DNA of 64,000 nucleotides, taken from Chrysaora quinquecirrha (Eukaryota; Cnidaria; Scyphozoa; Semaeostomeae; Pelagiidae). The notes under the pieces are model-generated. The model did not search any database. It saw only the letters and a program-made list of their open reading frames with translations, and was not told the DNA's origin. Position 1 is the first letter of the stretch. Each line of letters starts with the position of its first letter. Below, in pieces: positions 12,001-21,631 of the stretch. The stretch spans positions 8,060,566 to 8,124,565 of the forward strand of contig JACTAT010000037.1 of assembly GCA_014526335.1 (NCBI GenBank), written 5' to 3'. Both the position numbers and the translations under genes were made by a program.

Positions 12001-15000
12001 ATGTCCAAAAATCGGCCAAAATCGGTTGTTTTAATAAAAGTCTTTTTCTTCAATAATGGCTAGGGAATAATTCCAAAAACCGCCTAAATAGTCGATAGGG
12101 GGTACATTAAGCCCTTTTATAACTGAATTGATCGATCTTTTGCACAAAAAATCTCCCCACAAAAATCACCAAAATGGCGAGTCTATAGCCTTACCAAATG
12201 TCCAAAAATCGGCCAAAATCGGAAGTTTTAATAAAAGACTTTTTCTTCAAAAATGGCTAGGGAATAATTACCCCCTATATAATCGCTAGGGGGTAAATAG
12301 AGTCCTTTTCTATCTGAATGGATAGAATTTTGCATAAATAATTCCCCTTAAAAAATCGCCGAAAAGGCAAGGTTATAGCTTTGCCAAATGTCAAAAAATC
12401 GGCCAAAATCGCAAGTTTTAATAAAAGACTTTTTCTTCAAAAATGGTTAGAAAATAATGCCAAGCAGCCCCTAAATATTCGCTAGAGGATAAAAAAAGTT
12501 CTTTTATAACTGAATGGATCGATTTCTTGCACAAAAAAATTTCCCCCAAAAAATCATCAAAAAGGCAAGTCTATAGCCTTGCAAAATGTCCAAAAATCGG
12601 CCAAAATCGGGTGTTTTAATAAAAGCCTTTTTCTTCAAAAATGGCTGAGAAATAATGCCAAAAACCACCTAAAAAGTCGATAAAGGGTAAATAATGACCT
12701 TTTCTATCTGATTGGATCCATTTTTTGCACAAAAAATTTCGCCCAAAAATCGCCAAAATGGCAAGTCTATAGCCTTGCCAAATGTCCAAAAATCGGCCAA
12801 AATCGGAAGTCTTAATAAATGACTTTTTCTTCAAAAATGGCCAGGGAATAATACCAAAAGCCCATAAATAGTCGATAAGGGATAAATAAAGTCCTTTTCT
12901 ATCTGACTGAATCGATTTTTTCACAAAAAATTTCTCCCAAAATATCGCCAAAATGGCAAGTCTATAGCCTTGCCAAATGTCCAAAAATCGGCCAAAATCG
13001 GAAGTTTTAATAAAAGACTTTTTCTTCAAAAATGGCTATGGAATAATACCAAAAGCCCATAAATAGTCGATAGGGGATGAATAAAGTCCTTTTCTATCTG
13101 ATTGGATCGATTTTTTTACAAAAAATTTCTCCCAAAATATCACCAAAATGGCAAGTCTATAGCCTTGCCAAATGTCCAAAAATCGGCCAAAATCGGAAGT
13201 TTTAATAAAAGACTTTTTCTTCAAAAATGGCTAGGAAATAATACCAAAAGCCCATAAATAGTCGATAGGGGATAAATAAAGTCCTTTTCTATCTGATTGA
13301 ATCGATTTTTTCACAAAAAATTTCTCCCAAAAAGATCGCCAAAATGGAAAGTCTATAGCTTTGCCAAATGTCAAAAAATCGGCCAAAATCGCAAGTTTTA
13401 ATAAAAGACTTTTTCTTCAAAAATGGTTAGAAAATAATGCCAAGCAGCCCCTAAATATTCGCTAGAGGATAAAAAAAGTTCTTTTATAACTGAATGGATC
13501 GATTTCTTGCACAAAAAAATTTCCCCCAAAAAATCATCAAAAAGGCAAGTCTATAGCCTTGCAAAATGTCCAAAAGTCGGCCAAAATCGGGTGTTTTAAT
13601 AAAAGCCTTTTTCTTCAAAAATGGCTAGGAAATAATGCCAAAAACCACCTAAAAAGTCGATAAAGGGTAAATAATGACCTTTTCTATCTGATTGGATCCA
13701 TTTTTGCACAAAAAATTTCGCCCAAAAATCGCCAAAATGGCAAGTCTATAGCCTTGCCAAATGTCCAAAAATCGGCCAAAATCGGAAGTCTTAATAAATG
13801 ACTTTTTCTTCAAAAATGGCTAGGGAATAATACCAAAAGCCCATAAATAGTCGATAGGGGATAAATAAAGTCCTTTTCTATCTGACTGAATCGATTTTTT
13901 CACAAAAAATTTCTCCCAAAATATCGCCAAAATGGCAAGTCTATAGCCTTGCCAAATGTCCAAAAATCGGCCAAAATCGGAAGTCTTAATAAATGACTTT
14001 TTCTTCAAAAATGGCTAGGGAATAATACCAAAAGCCCATAAATAGTCGATAGGAGGTAAATAAAGTCCTTTTCTATCTGATTGAATCGATTTTTTTACAA
14101 AAAATTTCTCCCAAAATATCGCCAAAATGGCAAGTCTATAGCCTTGCCAAATGTCCAAAAGTCGGCCAAAATCGGGTGATTTAATAAAAGTCTTTTTTCT
14201 TCAAAAATGGCTAGGAAATAATACCAAAAGCCCATAAATAGTCGATAGGGGATAAATAAAGTCCTTTTCTATCTGAATGGATAGAATTTTGCATAAATAA
14301 TTCCCCTTAAAAAATCGCCGAAAAGGCAAGTCTATAGCTTTGCCAAATGTCAAAAAAATCGGCCAAAATCGGTTGTTTTAATAAAAGACTTTCTCTTCAA
14401 AAATGGCTAGGAAATAATTACCCCCTATATAATCGCTAGGGGGTAAATAAAGTCCTTTTCTTTCTGATTGGATCAATTCTTTGCAAAAAAATTTCCCCAA
14501 AAAAATCATCAAAAAGGCAAGTCTATAGCTTTGACAAATAGCCAAAAATCTGACAAAATCGGGTGTTTTTATGAAAGTCTTTTTCTTCAAAAATGGTTAG
14601 AAAATAATGCCAAACAACCCCTAAATATTCGCTAGAGGGTAAAAAAAGTCCTTTTCTATCTGATTGGATCCATTTTTTGCAGAAAAAGTTTCGCCCAAAA
14701 ATCGCCGAAAAGGCAAGTCTATAGCTTTGACAAATAGCCAAAAATCTGACAAAATCGGGTGTTTTTATGAAAGTCTTTTTCTTCAAAAATGGTTAGAAAA
14801 TAATGCCAAACAGCCCCTAAATATTCGCTAGAGGGTAAAAAAAAGTCATTTTCTATCTGATTGGATCCATTTTTTGCAGATAAAGTTTCGCCCAAAAATC
14901 GCCGAAAAGGCAAGTCTATAGCCTTGCAAAATGTCCAAAAATCGGCAAAAATCGGGTGTTTTAATAAATGCCTTTTTTCTTAAAAATGGTGAGGGAATAA

Positions 15001-15180
15001 TGCTAAAAACCCCTACATAGTCGCTAGGGGGTAAATAGAGTCCTTTTCTATCGGATTGGGTAGACTTTTGTACGAAATATTTCCCTTCAAAATCGCCAAA
15101 ATGGCAAGTCTATAGCCTTGCCAAATTGCCAAAAATTGTCCAAAAACAGGTGTGTTGATAACAGCCTTTTTCTTCAAAAA
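6046..15180. repeat. Satellite array of ~190-bp units with higher-order structure
   Basis: Some forty-plus tandem units of about 160-200 bp, interrupted once near 6229-6721 by the duplicated MITE block. A unit reads roughly: TTTAATAAAAGACTTTTTC, CAAAAATGGCTAGG, a CCCATAAATAGTCGATAGGG segment, TCCTTTTCTATCTGATTGGA, CTCCCAAAA, a GGCAAGTCTATAGCCTTGCC hairpin, then ATCGGCCAAAATCGG. Unit variants recur in order at ~2.7 kb spacing: the variant with AGTCGGCCAAAATCGGGTGA occurs at about 8721, 11428 and 14160. Many minus-strand frames of 60-140 codons stay open because the unit lacks stops, giving repeated peptides such as DFGRFLDIWQGYRLAIL. I regard these as non-genic. The array ends against a LINE fragment. 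Confidence 0.95.
6366..6721. mobile_element. TACACG-family MITE, copy B
   Basis: Duplicate of the 5690-6045 element, created by the 676-bp tandem duplication rather than by a separate insertion. Both flanks are duplicated along with it. Confidence 0.75.
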
Positions 15181-15184
15181 TATT

Positions 15185-16313
15185 TAGCGAATCCAATAGC
15201 GGGGGCTTATTAGTACCTCGTGGTCGACTATATCAAAAGCACTTTTAAGGTCTAAAAAGATAGTGGGATTTACCTTGCTCTATTTTGGCACCATTTGTCG
15301 GTACTGCTAATTAGCGATGTCGTTGTAGAGTATAGTTTCTTAAAAGCTGACTGATTTCCTATTAGTTTTATATTTTTCTTAAGGAAATCAAACAGTTGGT
15401 CATGAACTACCCTCTCTAGCATTCTTGAAAAAACAGAAATTACAGATATCGGTCTATAGTTGTTTGCATATTTCATTGAGCTTGATTTATGAAGTGGAGT
15501 AACTCTTTCTAATTTCCAAACGTTGGGGAAGATACCGTTTGTGATAGATGAGTTGTAAATTAATGCAAGTGGTTTTGCTATAAATTTGCAGGTGAAGGTG
15601 AAGGAGAAATGGTGTTTTAAAGCGTAGCCAGTCGCTAGGACCTCCGTAGTAGGTTAACTAATCGAGACCTTGACCCTGGCTGTGACGCTACCGTGGCTGG
15701 GCTCGAACCCTGACCAGACTGAGCTCTTGGCACCATGAGTCAGCTGGTTTACACCACGACGCCAGAGCACCTATCTTTAACAAGGGAAACCGTTACTTTA
15801 TCAGGACCTTCCGCCCTTCCAAATTTTAGTTGACTAATTGCTTTCAACATAAATTGTTCGTCGATGATTTTAAATTTCATTTTCTCTTCTTCATTTCTTA
15901 AATTCTATAAGCAATCGCCATCCGCCCTGGTCTCGATTTTCTCCGCTAGTTTTGGTCAAATCGATAGAAAATGAGAGTTTAGCGCTTCAAGTATATCATG
16001 CTGATTCGTTATTTCTCGTCCTTCTATTTCTAAGCTGGAAAGGGGGTGTGGTTTTTATTTCCTTGATCAAAACCCTGTTGATAGTCTTCCACATTTTCTT
16101 GGGGTCATTTTTATTTTTTCCAATTAACCCTTTATAATGTTCCTCGAGAGCGGAGCGAATTTCTTGTTACTCTGTTCCGCATACTAGTATACTGGGGCCA
16201 CAATTCAGGAGATTTTGTAGATAACTTCTTAAGATAGTCCCTGGCTTTCATTAAGTTTCAAGTTTTAAGCTTCGCATATTTCTACCCGGGTCGTCAAACC
16301 ATTGTAACACACT
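15185..16313 (-). mobile_element. Decayed non-LTR retrotransposon (LINE) reverse-transcriptase fragment
   Basis: Conceptual minus-strand translation gives typical LINE ORF2 pieces in order. From about 16313 come WFDD and KARDYLKKLSTKSPELWPQY (linker before RT), then KNDPKKMWKTINRV, then AISQLKFGRAEGPDKV. After the SINE come NYRPISVISVFSRMLERVVH, NQSAFKKLYSTTTSL and FLDLKSAFDIVDHEVL, which carries the first catalytic Asp of RT. Several stops and frameshifts break the frame, and the later RT motifs are lost at the junction with the satellite. It is a dead copy, split by a SINE at 15589-15772. Confidence 0.9.
15589..15772 (-). mobile_element. tRNA-derived SINE inserted in the LINE
   Basis: Read on the minus strand it begins AGGTGCTCTGGCGTCGTGG and carries a B-box-like GGTTCGAGCCC. 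It ends in a short CACCTT-type tail. The LINE reading frame resumes on the other side, which fixes the insertion limits. Relatives lie at 42427-42585, 58857-58965 and, more diverged, 61206-61340. Confidence 0.82.
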
Positions 16314-16555
16314 TTACTATTGGTTTGAATTCTCGGATGCAGATTTCAAAATGGCCGTCCGTCTACTTGAAAATTCCAGGCCAACAGTCAATTTATGCTT
16401 ACAGTTCCCAACTAGACTTGCTTCCCAAGTCCCTAAATTTCGCTCACATTGAATTTAATTGATGTTGTTGTTGTTCACTACAGTCAGTTAGTTTGAGCGT
16501 CCAGCAATTCAATTCAATAGCGATGACTACGATTCATGTAGTAAGTCTAGTTCCC

Positions 16556-16895
16556 AACCTCGTCCCCAGGCCCCAACTCGAATTTCCTCGAATCTCAACC
16601 GTCAAATTGATTTTGGTCCTGGTACCGGCCACAAAATCTGCCAAAATACTGGCAATTTTGGCCTAGGCATAAAAACAAGGTGCAGATTCCGAAAGCAGAT
16701 GTTCTTAGAAAGGAAATGCAAAGATAACTTCATTGATAACTGTAAAGCAAGATACAATATCTCGTGTAGCATAATTTTTTGTTGTTCTGCATGTTTTTCA
16801 AATACTTTTCTGCCTATTTTGGTGAGAAATTTTGAAGAAACTGTGACGTCATTTAAAATTTCTATTGTTTGAACAGCCAATCAAATATATTTATA
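16556..16895. mobile_element. Arm of the CAACCTCGTCCCC-ended element
   Basis: Begins CAACCTCGTCCCCAGG and matches, in inverted orientation, most of the element at 37018-37435. Shared stretches include ATTTTGGTCCTGGTACCGG and GCAGATGTTCTTAGAAAGGA. The other terminus is not evident, so this copy is probably truncated. Confidence 0.65.
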
Positions 16896-16918
16896 AGAAG
16901 AAAAGCAGCCTGGTTTAC

Positions 16919-17366
16919 CAGAAGCGTAGCGGAGATATGAGGGGCTCTTAGTGAGGGGACTGGGGCCCCTTGTTCCTAATTAGAGGGCCTGGGGAATTGA
17001 AAATATGTGTAGAAGCTTTTCGGACACTTGTATTTCTGTTACTCTTCCTTTGTCAGATTACACCCCTTCAAATCGTCAAAGAAGGCCATATGTTCCTCCT
17101 TATTCAGCAAATGAGCAAAAACTATGTAACTACAGTACGTACCTAAAAATATACCTTTAAAAAAGACAGTTTCAAACTTTTCAAGGCATATTCGTACAAC
17201 TTTTAGGTCTTACAAGCAGTTTCTTACAAGCAAGTACATTTATTTCATCTTAAAAACGATGACTTCATTATGACTATATTTAAACGTTTGGGCCCCTTTT
17301 GATCCCCAATCAGCGGGGGCCCGTAGTGGTACGCTCTGAAGGTAACCACCGTCGGCTACGCCACTG
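16919..17366. mobile_element. Non-autonomous hAT-like element
   Basis: The right terminus, read inwards, is CAGTGGCGTAGCC. The left terminus is the weaker CAGAAGCGTAGCGGAG. The flanks (GGTTTAC and GGTTTTA) are a possible decayed target duplication. No transposase is present. G-rich segments such as GGGGACTGGGGCCCC follow the left end. Confidence 0.55.
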
Positions 17367-17709
17367 GGTTTTAAATAACGAATTTCTCAGTGGCGGGGTA
17401 ATTCTGTAGTGCCCTTTTTTCGTGCCTCCGTTTTCACGTACCTGCCGAAAAGTGTACGTTTGAGGCCCTCTAATTTGACAGTATTTAATAACATTTACTT
17501 TCAATTTCGCGTCAAAAGTATCGCATTTGAAAAACAAGGATTGATAATGAACGAGAAGGTGAATTCGGATCAGCACCTCACTCAAATATTCTCGTAAATT
17601 ATCTTCAATTCTAATCTTGTTTTCCTCATTTTAAGCAACTGATAGCAAAAGGATTAGAAAATCTATAGCTCATTAAATAGAGACTAACACTAAAATCAGG
17701 TCGCTCGAA

Positions 17710-18112
17710 TACACGCTTTTTTATAAAGAACAACTTTATAAGGAACCTACATGTAGAAGGCCCAGAAATTTAAAGAACTTATACTACTAAAGAGAAAATC
17801 ATTAAGGAACTTTTGAATGTTGAATACTTTTATCACTGCAAATAATCAAGAATTAGAAAGCAGGTTCCATTCATTTGCAGTTGAAAATCACATAAATTGT
17901 ACGTTAAGCATGTATCCAATGTTTCTTTGAGTAGTCTCGAGCTTTGCTCACATGCAAATGTTTCTCTTTTTTTGTTAAGACCACTGTATGTGGAGTTAAA
18001 ATCACGGAACTATTAAGGAACTTTTGGAACTAAAATTGCCTCAAAAGAGGCCCAAAATAAGGAACTTTAAGAACTAGGCCTTGAGGTAGGGTCCTTATTA
18101 AAAAAGCCTGTA
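17710..18112. mobile_element. TACACG-family MITE, plus orientation
   Basis: Starts TACACGCTTTTTTATAAAG and ends TCCTTATTAAAAAAGCCTGTA. The interior is an inverted match to 19785-20200, including ACCTACATGTAGAAG and TCGAGCTTTGCTCACATGC. Confidence 0.75.
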
Positions 18113-19784
18113 AGTTGTAGCAGGGTGTCGGGGATAGTTGTGGAGCGGAAACAAACGGCTCAGGGGAAACGTCTCTATGCACAGTATACTCCCGATAACT
18201 CGAACTTCAAAGGACCATATGACAAAGGTTCGAGTTAACAAAAGTTCGCGTTATCGAAGCTCTCGAAAGCTCGAATTTTAGATAAAAGTAAACATGGCCT
18301 CAAGAAACAACGAGTTACTAGGAATTGAGAAGCACTAAAAATTCTTAAATTAACAACTTAATGTAGTAAAGGAAAATATTAGTGAATTTAAATACTGTTG
18401 TTCATGGTCTGATCTAGCTAACTCGTGGTGTCAAATAGACTTATTACATTCCTCCCACTCTTCTTACAGCTACAACAACACAATTGCTGTTTCTGCTGAG
18501 CGAGCTAGTGAGATGCGGAGGAGTGAGACAGCAACGAATGTGATTAACTTAAGGTGCCAAAAAACTAAGTGAGGTCGGGGTTCGAGGCCAACCTCGAGTA
18601 ACATCACAACCACGGTAGAGCTCGTCGAACTCCAAGTTCTTCGTCAGCTCTTGAATTCGAAATCTCATCGACTGGGGTAGACGCTGCTAACCAGTTACGC
18701 ACTTTTTAACGTCCCCTGAAAGCCGCTTTCAAAATCAGAATTTAAGGAGCGTCTCCGCCACACGGAATCCTTCGTGCGAAGAGCAAATATGCTTTCACTA
18801 CGAAAAGCAGATATATCGCATTTCTACGTATTCATCTCTCGCTGTAGCGGAAGGACGAACAAAAATGCAGTGACGACGGAACTTCCCATTCGCGCGAATA
18901 ATAATTTCCCTTAATTGAGATCAGGCTATGCAGGTGACAGCTTAAGCTAAAGCAGCAAAGTCGTAAGAGATACCTACTTCTGCTAGCCACGTTCTTGTTC
19001 CACCGAAAGTTCTTCAAGCTCCTCTCTACCAGGAAAGGTTTGACTTCTTGCCTTCGCTCTTCTGCTAGGATGATCAGAACTCAAAGGTTTTAATTTCCAA
19101 GCAACCTTACATTGACGTGGACAAGTGTTTCTTATACACGGATATGCTTAATCTTTAAAGCTTGACTGTTAGAAAATCTGTTTTCCATTCTTGAATTCCC
19201 AGAAGAATACGCAAAAATATTAAGAAGATACGACGATTGCTAGCTTTTTGGAAATGCCAGCTGCAAAGAGACAGCTGTTTCGCACTAAAGATTGCATAAT
19301 TTATTTATAGCGTTATGTATCTTAGGTCAATTGACCTTTCTTGGTTTTTGACGAGAAAATATTCGTTGGGTTGTTGGATGATATGGTAGCAGGGAGAAAA
19401 GGATAAAGTAAAAAACTATAGGCTAGGGAGTTGTTAGCACTATCGAGGGGTGTATCACTTCCAAAAATAGCGTACGAGATTGGGATTTATTGAGATTTTC
19501 AAAGATTGATATGGGGATTTCTTCAATTGTTTGGATGTTTTGAAACTTGCCTTTGCAAAAAGGGGTTGCACGATGAATCTAGCCCGGAGGTGGCCTCGAA
19601 AACTTTTGTTCAACTTTAGATTACGTCTTTGAAGAACACAGGAACTTTTATTGCCATCGTTGTCTAGCATAGTCCTACATCTGTGAATCAAAACTTGTGC
19701 ACATGTTCAGTAGCTAAAGCAAGAGATTTTTAAGAGATTTATAGAATTCATAAGCTTCAAAATATTTGCGGGATTTATGAAAAT
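18113..19784. other. Spacer between two inverted MITE copies, no gene seen
   Basis: Contains a CAGTATACTCCCGATAACTC stretch near 18182 that resembles a pogo/Tc1-type terminal repeat, with GTTCGAGTTA-type motifs after it. No partner end was found. The ORFs at 18832-19017 and 19455-19691 show no family features. Confidence 0.5.
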
Positions 19785-20200
19785 AACACGCTTTTTTCAA
19801 ACTTCGATAAGGAACCCACCTCAAGGCCTAGTTCTTAAAGTTCCTTATTCATGGACCTCTTTTGAGGCAATTGTAGTTCCAAAAGTTCCTTAACAGTTTC
19901 TGAATTTTTACTGCACACACAGTGGTCTTAACAATAAAAGAGAGACATTTGCATGTGAGCAAAGCTCGAGACTACTCAAAGAAACGTTGGATACATGCTT
20001 AACGTACAGTTTATGTGATTTTCGACTGTAAATGAATCGAACTGGCTTTCTAATTCTTAATTATTTGCAGTGATAAAAGTATTCAACATTGAAAAGTTCC
20101 TTCATGATTTTCTCTTTAGTAGCATAAGTTCTTTAAATTTTCGGGTCTTCTACATGTAGGTTCCTTATAAAGTGGTTCTTTACAAAAAAAATTCCGATAA
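19785..20200. mobile_element. TACACG-family MITE, inverted copy
   Basis: Reverse-oriented relative of 17710-18112: it ends with ACATGTAGGTTCCTTATAAAG and begins ACACGCTTTTTTCAAA. Termini are eroded. Together the two copies form a large inverted repeat with a ~1.7-kb spacer. Confidence 0.7.
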
Positions 20201-20384
20201 ACGCCTTCCTATGATTGAAGCCTCCGGCGTTAAAACATTATGTTTGCAGGGAATTGCGTTTTAATCACAAACACTTGTAATTGTTCCTCATGTTTGTAAC
20301 TGGACTAAAACAAATACAAAAAAGTTCGCCAATTCTTGTAAAAAGATCAATAGGCGGAGATCCCAGTCCAATATTTCATCCAGC

Positions 20385-21450
20385 AGCCATCCAACATTTG
20401 TTGGAACATTCAAAATTTGTTCCACCATCACACATGTTGGCCAAACGATCCAACAACACCATCATACATTTGCTGGACGATCACACAAGTTGGCTAACCG
20501 ATCAAACGCGACCTTCCAACATTTGCTGGACCATCACACAAATCGGCCAAACGATCCAACACGACATTCCAACATTTGCTGGACCATCACATATGTTGGC
20601 CAAACGATCCAACATGACATTCCAACATTCAATTCAATTCAATTCAATTCAATTTTATTTGTAGAATAAAGAGCCTAAAACAATGTATAATTAATAATAT
20701 AAAGACTTTATTCTACACGACCCAAGAAAAGCAAAGCTTATCTAGCTTGGGCCGTTAACAAAACAAAATAAGAAAGATACAAAATACTTAAAATAAATTT
20801 TTTTTTTTTCTTTTTTTTTTGTTTTTGTGTTTTTTTTTTTTTTTTTTACTAAATACAAGATGATCAATGCATGTTTAGTATTAGATATATATATATATAT
20901 ATATTATAAATAAGAGATACTATATAGTCGGATGCAAAAGATAATTATATATATATATATATAATTTATATATATATATATTCTTCTACAAGTAAACGTA
21001 AGCTAATTAAGATATACTAAGTATCAAAAAAAGTACAAGAAGCCTTTTAAGAAAGAAATAATCGAGTTCCCGTTTGGAATTAATATTTTTCTATCAAACT
21101 TGCTTTTAATTTATTTTTGAAAGTATTGATATTTGCAATATTTTTAATTGAAGTTGGCAGAGAATTCCAGAGCTGGGCTCCTCTATTTCGTAATGTTTTA
21201 TCACCCCATTGTTTATCACACATGTTGGCCAAACGATCCAACACAACAACCCAACATTTGCTGGACCATCACACAAATTGGCCAAACTATCAAACACGAC
21301 CTTCCAACATTTGCTGGACCATCACACAAGTCGGCCAAACTATCAAACACGACCTTCCAACATTTGCTTGACCATTAAACAAGTTGGCCAAACGATACAA
21401 CACGGCCATCCAACATTTGCTGGACCGGCAAAGAAGTTGGTTAAACGTTC
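20385..21450. repeat. 53-bp minisatellite split by a LINE end
   Basis: Units of about 53 bp contain CCAACATTTGCTGGACCATC followed by GGCCAAACGATCCAACACGA. They occur at about 20385-20632 and again at 21209-21450. The intervening ~575 bp is a LINE 3' end. The unit shares GGCCAAACGATC with the termini of the GGCCAAAC-type elements (37441, 45584), so it may have arisen from such a terminus. Confidence 0.85.
20634..21205 (-). mobile_element. 3' end of a LINE with ATTCA-repeat tail
   Basis: The minus strand from about 21190 encodes LRNRGAQLWNSLPTSIKNI and then FKNKLKASLIEKY before a stop near 21084, a classic LINE ORF2 C-terminus. A 3' UTR follows, with AT dinucleotide runs (20886-20986) and T/A runs (20797-20846). 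It ends in a short ATTCA pentanucleotide tail at 20632-20655. The copy is heavily 5'-truncated and interrupts the 53-bp minisatellite. Confidence 0.88.
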
Positions 21451-21631
21451 CAGTGGCATCCAACAGTACCTTTGAACAATAGGCATCAATTCTTTATCTT
21501 CATCCAACATTAATCTAACATTTGTTTCACTATGAAACAAGTACGCCGTCAGTCCGATATTTGTTAGAGAATTTGTAAGTGATGTGCTGGTATTTTGGCC
21601 GGGGCTTTACAGAAAACCAGTTTCCACTCAC

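Noticed and set aside
6046..15180. A CRISPR-like array (regular repeats with palindromic core)
   Set aside because: The whole ~190-bp unit is repeated with no unique spacers, and the genome is eukaryotic; it is a satellite.
18832..19017. Candidate last exon of the RhoGAP gene
   Set aside because: Acceptor-like AGs exist near 18848 and 19031, but the encoded residues do not match the expected GERCLDP-type continuation.
20281..20664. 127-codon plus-strand ORF
   Set aside because: Most of it is the 53-bp minisatellite (HMLAKRSN repeats) plus the LINE tail.
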